64,000 nucleotides of DNA from Oscarella lobularis (Eukaryota; Porifera; Homoscleromorpha; Homosclerophorida; Oscarellidae): positions 4,701,733 through 4,765,732 of the forward strand of contig NC_089175.1 in the NCBI RefSeq assembly GCF_947507565.1, written 5' to 3'. Positions 58,645 through 64,000 of the stretch are shown here, in pieces. Within the stretch, counting starts at the first letter, position 1. Each line of letters starts with the position of its first letter. The position numbers were made by a program, and so were the translations under genes. Below the pieces are notes generated by a model, which saw nothing but the letters and a program-made list of their open reading frames with translations, was not told where the DNA came from and searched no databases.

Positions 58645-60640
58645 ACTTTGCTCTAGCAAGCCCAGCAACAGCAAGCTTTAAATCATCATCGACTTCATCA
58701 GGCAATGACTGACAATCTACAGCATTTTGAGTATCTGGCGTAGAAGCCGTTGTGTCACATGCTCGATTGCCTAAAAATCAGTTCCACTTGTAGTCTTACA
58801 GCTTTGAGTCATACCTGTTTTATAAGATTTATCAGAAACTTCGGTGTCTTCCGATACATAATCTGATCCCTCTTTGACAAAAATCCACTTTCTGGGCGAC
58901 TTGATGCAGAATTCTTCTAAAATGCATTTCACCCACGGCGCATCTTTCCCTATCACTTTAGAAGTTTCGTCAATATGGACGATAACTCTGATTGGCGGGT
59001 GACTTTTATACTGCTTTCCATTGCTGAGAACAGTCACGTGAAGAAATAAAAAATTGTGATAATTTTGGTGAAACAAAGCAACAAGAAGACAAGTTGCCAA
59101 GACAGCAAAGATCACAGCTTTGCTGTTATCTAAAAGATTTGAAAAAAATTCAATTAAATATTCCAGAAAAGAAGAGAACAAGGCTTCTGAATTCCTACGA
59201 CTTGCAAAGTCTGCTGGCTCTCTTGTTTTATTTTTAGATATTTCTCGCACTGGTTTATTATTTCCGCTTCGAAATTCCCGATCTGGGATCAAAGTGACGT
59301 TTTGAAACTTCCGATTTGAAATCCAAGTGATGTGTTCAAGGTCTGCTGACTCTCTTGTTTTATTTTTAGATATTTCTCGCACTGGTTTATTATTTCCGCT
59401 TCGAAATTCCCGATCTGGGATCAAAGTGACGCTTCGAAACTTCCGATTTGAGATCCAAGTGATGTGTTCAAGGTCTGCTGACTCTCTTGTTTTATTTTTA
59501 GATATTTCTCGCACTGGTTTAATATTTCCGCTTCGAAATTCCCGATCTGGGATCAAAGTGACGCTTCGAAACGAGATCCAAGGAATGTGTTCAAGGTTTG
59601 CTGACTCTCTTGTTTTATTTTTAGATATTTCTCGTACTAGTCTTCCAAATTCCCAAAATCCACAAACTACATACCGGTCGTTTTCGATAAAAATACGACA
59701 ATGCAAAAAGTGTGTTTGTTCAAATTTTGCAAGGTCTGCTGACTCTCTTGTTTTATTTTTAGATATTTCTCGCACTGGTTTATTATTTCCGCTTCGAACT
59801 GTCCAAGTTACATACATGTAGTCATCAGTTAAATTAGTAGAGGGTCTGACATTCCTATAAAGATCCCAAAAGGTTGTTTGTCCAGATATTGCAAGGTCTG
59901 CTGGCCCTCTTGTTTTTTTTTTGGATATATTTCGCAGTAGTTTATCATTTACGTTTTGAAATTTCGAAGCTACATTAGTAGGGGGTCTGATGTCCCCATA
60001 AAGATCCAAAGAGGTTGTTTGTTCAAGTTTTACAAGGTCTGTTGACTCTCTCGTTTTATTTTTAGATATTTCTCCCACTGGTTTATTAATTACGTTTCGA
60101 AATTCCCAAGTTGCATCAGTAGAGGGTCTGATTAGTAGTGAAATAACAAAATGCAACAAAATGCTTTGCCCCAAAGATTGCTCTATCAAACTCGGTGAAT
60201 GACTCAATACTTTTTTTGGCCTCTCTACAACATACAGTTAACTTTTGAACATAAAGAATCCATATTCACTTACGGTGAACTTTAGCTGTTGAATTTATCA
60301 GTAAAGTTGTACGATCTTGAGCATGACATTGAAAGGATCCGCGGTCACGACTAGTCAAAGTGTCAAATGCCTTAGTATCGCTATTTCTGACGTAAAGAAC
60401 CATTTTTGGCTCTGAGACTTGTGTAATGGTGAGGACGCCGTTTCTAGGTTTGCATATCATGCCATGAGCCGATCGAAAGCTTATATTTGCTGGATTTTGT
60501 ACAGAGAACAGAACAATCAGATCTCCTTTTCCTTTCGGAGGAATGTAAATCTCTCCCCGGAGTCCCATCAACGCTGGATTTTGAACAAGTGGGATAAAAA
60601 AGAGAAGATAAGCACACAAATGCTGCATCCTTTCCAGCAT
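58645..60640 (-). CDS. IGR8: chimera of Ig receptor, membrane helix, PNP remnant and Death domain
   Basis: Exons are 60274..60640, 58815..60224 and 58645..58770. Exon 1 fuses the signal peptide (MQHLCAYLLFF) directly to Ig1, so the usual first intron is gone; Ig1 lacks its first Cys (IVLFSV instead of VVTCST). Exon 2 starts as Ig2 but its central strands are tandemly repeated: the motif KPVREISKNKTRESADL occurs seven times. It then has a membrane helix (KAVIFAVLATCLLVALF) homologous to IGR5-7 and a shrunken PNP segment (VIGKDAPWVK, SDYVSEDTEVSDKSYK). The Death-domain exon ends early at a TGA where paralogues have Trp. A stretch inside exon 2 (about 59125-59195) may be an intron that stayed in frame. 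It may be a young chimeric gene or a decaying one; the 478-codon open frame argues for recent constraint or recent birth. Confidence 0.6.
59200..60110 (-). repeat. 132-bp tandem repeat inside the IGR8 Ig2 exon
   Basis: GAAATTCCCG recurs at 59271, 59403 and 59535, a period of exactly 132 bases (44 codons). More diverged copies of the ISKNKTRES motif continue to about 60085. The unit derives from the Ig2 segment around SGNSKPVQQISKNKTRELAD of the normal receptors. Confidence 0.88.
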
Positions 60641-60675
60641 TCGCCGAAACCAGAATTTCCTGTTCTGATCGCTAA

Positions 60676-60687
60676 TGCGCATGCGGC
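60676..60687. promoter_or_regulatory. NRF1-like motif upstream of IGR8
   Basis: TGCGCATGCGGC, 36 bases before the first ATG. The chimera kept the receptor promoter motif. Confidence 0.5.
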
Positions 60688-60814
60688 AACAACTTGCCTG
60701 GCAACAGAGATTACTCCTATTTAATCTCTGCTGGCAATGCCTGCTAAGACTTGCAGGAAGCTCGCTACTCTTAGCGTCTGCCTGCTACAATCATAATCAT
60801 ATATGCTTATCACT

Positions 60815-61000
60815 GAAACTTTGGCCGTCAGACTGGCGCTCGTATGCTAATGCGAGCTCCTTTAGTGTCAGTTGACCTCCATGGCCGCAGAGAAGGACGA
60901 TTTCGTTCTCGAATGACGGCTTCTCTGGGCCCGGCTTCTCTAGCGTCCATTGTTTGTGCCGTCTCGCGCGAGCGCGCGCAACTGATCACGAGACATACTT
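60815..61000 (-). pseudogene. Copy of the 5' part of SAMD9-like exon 1 and its promoter
   Basis: It matches 57605-57785 (GAAACTTTGGCCGTCAGACT to CTGATCAC), with a small deletion near 60905 and the GGGCCCGGCTTCTCT insert seen in S2 but not in S3. It is cut before the Lys-rich linker, so it is a broken fragment. Confidence 0.8.
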
Positions 61001-61103
61001 CACGTGCTGCAGTATTGAATTTCTAAACCACTGTATGCATGCGTGGTACTCAATGGACAATACAAATGCGGTCCAATAAATAAAATATGAACATAAAGGT
61101 CTA

Positions 61104-63150
61104 TTACACTGCAGTCTCCACTCTAGTCCCCCATAAACCTCTTTCTGTGTATTCTTTTAGAATTTCATCCTTACTTATGCCACATTTATCGCAAGCGGTT
61201 ATAAGTTTGCTCACTGAAGCCTGTATCCCCTCGCGAAGCTTCCAATCAGATATTATTTGACACGCCCTAACAACATTATCGTAAGTTTGCTCTTTGTATT
61301 GAGAAATGACTCTTTCGTCCAGTCCCAAACATAAAAGAAGACGTTGCCACTTTGCTTGAGCTAATTCAGCAACAGCCATCTTCAAATTATAGTCAACGTT
61401 CTTAGGCAGTGAAGAACCTAAAAGGGCAAAAATTCAAGGCTGAAGTATCAGAAGAACTACTTATCAGTTGTAAAACGTGCAAAAATATAAGTACCTGAAG
61501 TAGACAAAATAGAAGCCGTTGACTCACATAGTCGTTCGCCTACAGTATAAGAGATATAATTAGATTACTGATTTAGTAGCATAATAGCATTAATTCTGTC
61601 AGGTCAGATCCTAATCTTTGCAGTAACTGACCGAGGATAAAGTTCATTACCTTTGCGCGGAGCAGTAGCGTAAGATGCCTCTCGAACTTCATCTGCTACA
61701 GGCAGGTATCACGGCCCAGATACTTACAACTACAATGTAGTTTATGCCTTACTTGATCTTCTTTCCTGAGAATGCTCTGAAACGTCAGAATCGCTGACTC
61801 TAGTTAGGTTTAGGGATTATGTTAGAGAAAAGATAACGCAGTTTACTACTAACTGACCTGTAGTCGGACGATGCTTCACTGCCAGTGTTAAGCAAAACCA
61901 ACACCTCATCGCGGCTCAACAACCTTTTATGAGGAGAAGAAGAGATACGCTCATAGTACTTGTAGTAATTGGAGTTGAATATCAATGGTTGATTACAACT
62001 GATCTGTTCTGGGCACTTGACAACGACATCTCTTTCCACATAAAAAGGTGGTTCGTTGTCTTTCTCTACAACAGAGCGAAGTTCGTCTTCCCTAAATTCC
62101 TTTTTGGAAGTCAAGGTAAAATTTGAGGTGAATTCGTCTTCTTCATTTAAAGAAAATTCAAGTCGTTGTCCACTGTTGAGAGAGGGTTCTGGGCAGCAGA
62201 AACGCTTCTCGTTGACAAAACGGAAATTTTTATCAAAAAGGTTCACTTTAATTTTGTCAACATTTTCTGAACAGGTACATGAAATGACAATTTTTAAATT
62301 CCATTTTCTTTTTCCGCGATAAACGCCAATCGGATAAATAAAAAAACCGATCCAAACGTAATAGGAACCAATTATGGCCACGGTGCAATAACGGCAAAAG
62401 GTTGTAGAGAACAGTTCTACGCAGCTGTCTCGCAAGTAAACGTCCATGATGCCTTTGTAAGAAACAGGATGACGTGCAGATTCAAGGTTTCCCATAAAAT
62501 CGTACTCTTCAAACGAAACCTCTTTGCCTTCTCCGTAGAACAGACGATATTGATTTTCAATACGGTCAGCACCACGTTTATAGTGATGTCTTAGTTTGTA
62601 TCTAAGTATCACCGGCTTTGCAAAAACGGCTCCATGAGGCAAGAGCTCAATAACACCGACGTAGGCGGTTTTACCCTCTACGTCCACAGGTTTGTCTGAA
62701 ACAAAGAGAGAAAGTCTAACACCTAACGACGTTGTACTTGTTATCGCTCCAGGTGGAATTATTAGCAAAACACCGCATGATGGCAGAGTCAAACTGCCTC
62801 CTTCTACACCGATGTGGTTTGACACAGTTCCTTTGGGCAGGCAAGTCACTGACTGTTTATAGACGCACAGATGCAAAGGCTCCAGCAAAGGTGGTTTGAC
62901 TGCAGCCGCATCAGTAACGTCAGACAATGGCAGAGCCACAGTGCTTCCTTCTACGCCGATTTGGTTTGATACACTTTCTTTCTGGAGACGCTGAAGCAGA
63001 TTTTCCAGTAATGATGACTTTACTGAAGCTGCATCAGTGCACGCTTTGTCCAATTCGTCAAAAGCATCATCGCTAAGACAACTTGATAGAAAACAAAACT
63101 AAGGACGTCACAAAGTATAGTTGCTACCTCCAAGAAGACATCATGCTCAT
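61104..63150 (-). CDS. ZU5-Death protein, paralogue of the 31222..32944 gene
   Basis: Exons are 63128..63150, 61858..63081, 61651..61774, 61495..61539 and 61104..61417. It starts MSMMSSW. The large exon has two ZU5-like starts (GVEGSTVALPL; GVEGGSLTLPSCGVLLIIPP) and a hydrophobic stretch (AIIGSYYVWIGFFIYPIG). A small linker exon (ERLCESTASILSTS) leads to a Death domain (LAQAKWQRLLLCLGL ... IISDWKLREG). The exon at 61651..61774 is four bases shorter than its paralogue (124 against 128), which shifts the frame before the Death domain unless splicing differs. The gene is therefore either damaged or uses another splice. The layout ZU5, hydrophobic segment, Death resembles the intracellular part of UNC5 and PIDD. 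Confidence 0.75.
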
Positions 63151-63425
63151 TTTCCCTCCGTTGCTTTCTGCTGCCGACGATAAGCCTAACGATGTTTCAG
63201 CATCTATGCATTGTATATACACGTAGCACAAAAATGCAACTTACTGCACATTGTCTGACCTGAACTAATTCTTGCACGGTCATAGAGATGTAAGTCGCTT
63301 CTACATGCCAAAATTAAAAAAAAACGTGGAAATAAAAATAAAATTTTACTAACACAGTTGAAACTTGATTTACGGGACTAAATAAAACAATAATTAACAT
63401 AAAAGTAATCAAAAAATTAATTAGC

Positions 63426-64000
63426 TCACGGGGAGTTGATCGGAAAGCTTTCGATTAACGAAGAAGCCACTCGTGTGCACTTTGCTGGGTCTGACCTAGA
63501 GGATATCAAGTAATGAACGATAAGCAAAGAGCATAACAATGCTTACTTGTCAAGATCATCCGTGAGTTTAGCTTCGTTTTGACCAAAGTGGTCATTGTAA
63601 ACGGCAATCTCCTTGGTTTTTCTGTCGGAGCTACAATTATCTTTTAACCTAGAACGTTCTGACCGATCTTCAGTCAATGTGACTGTGAACGATTTGGGGG
63701 CTTCTTCCAGTTCACTAACTCTTCCCCGGAGTTCCTCTACGTCACGATCTTTCTCCCGGCGGAGTTCCTTTAAGCCTTCCTTGATCTCATCCACGTCTTT
63801 CTTGTCCGCTTTGGTCTTCAATTGTTCCTCGGTGCACTTTGCTTGTTCTTGTACCATTTCTAACGCCTCCAAATTAAGTGCTGAACTATCGCCTAGGGAA
63901 AAGTTTGACAGGCATTTTACACATTCGAAATTAGCAGGCAAAACCTTTTCCTGGATTACACAAATCGAAGATTTCAGGCTCTTGCTGCGTATCCAAACCA
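63426..64000 (-). CDS. 3' end of a receptor-like gene, continues past the window
   Basis: Exons are 63426..63495, 63547..63892 and probably 63945..64000 onward. The last exon encodes a tail (SDPAKCTRVASS ... INSP) homologous to the last exon of the Death receptor at 33210..33318, and the splice phase is the same. The middle exon is a charged coiled coil (EEQLKTKADKKDVDEIKEGL). The upstream exon reads GLDTQQEPEIFDLCNPGK. The N-terminal part and any domain identity lie outside the window. Confidence 0.65.

Noticed and set aside
59327-59821. 164-codon plus-strand frame with repeated SLVLFLDISRTGL
   Set aside because: Antisense reading of the 132-bp repeat in IGR8; the minus-strand frame has the paralogue support.
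1-64000. CRISPR arrays, bacterial operons, tRNA or rRNA genes, retroviral or Polinton-like elements
   Set aside because: No regular direct repeats with spacers, no cloverleaf with A/B boxes, and no reverse transcriptase, integrase or capsid-like frames were seen.

Overview
This window looks like genomic DNA from an early-branching animal, most likely a sponge; a cnidarian is not excluded. The evidence is many multi-exon genes with very short introns (mostly about 45-60 bases, GT..AG, mainly phase 1), Ig and FN3 receptor ectodomains, Death and ZU5 domains, and SAMD9-like NTPases. Nearly all genes lie on the minus strand. Exon models were built by eye from splice signals and reading frame. For most genes the exon lengths sum to a multiple of three, which supports the models. 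Species, expression and exact identity percentages cannot be read from the sequence.

Layout. 1-12 kb holds four Ig/FN3 membrane receptors (IGR1 partial, IGR2, IGR3, and IGR4 on the plus strand). 13.7-16.2 kb is a truncated SAMD9-like pseudogene (S1). 17.6-25.4 kb is receptor IGR5 plus a SAMD9-like gene with one frameshift (S2). 25.6-33 kb holds a PNP-Death gene, a PNP-Death-Death-ZU5-Death gene, and a ZU5 gene whose last exon comes from the Ig receptors. 33.2-35.6 kb is an Ig-Ig-FN3-TM-Death receptor. 36.7-39 kb and 43.5-45.6 kb hold two paralogous multipass membrane proteins of unknown family, with receptor pseudogene IGR6 between them. 46.6-48.5 kb is a large inverted repeat crossing a 200-N assembly gap. 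50.0-57.7 kb is receptor IGR7 plus an intact SAMD9-like gene (S3), a second copy of the 17.6-25.4 kb block. 57.8-64 kb holds fragments, an Ig/PNP/Death chimera (IGR8), a ZU5-Death gene and the tail of another receptor-like gene.

How it may work together (inference). The window resembles a fast-evolving recognition or innate-immunity cluster. It combines surface Ig receptors with tyrosine tails (one with an ITIM plus an ITSM), a Death-domain receptor, cytosolic Death/ZU5 adaptors fused to a nucleoside-phosphorylase fold, and SAMD9-like STAND NTPases carrying an N-terminal winged-helix (LOTUS/OST-HTH-like) module. Tandem and segmental duplication, exon swaps between families, fresh pseudogenes and shared promoter motifs all point to birth-and-death evolution of an immune or allorecognition complex.
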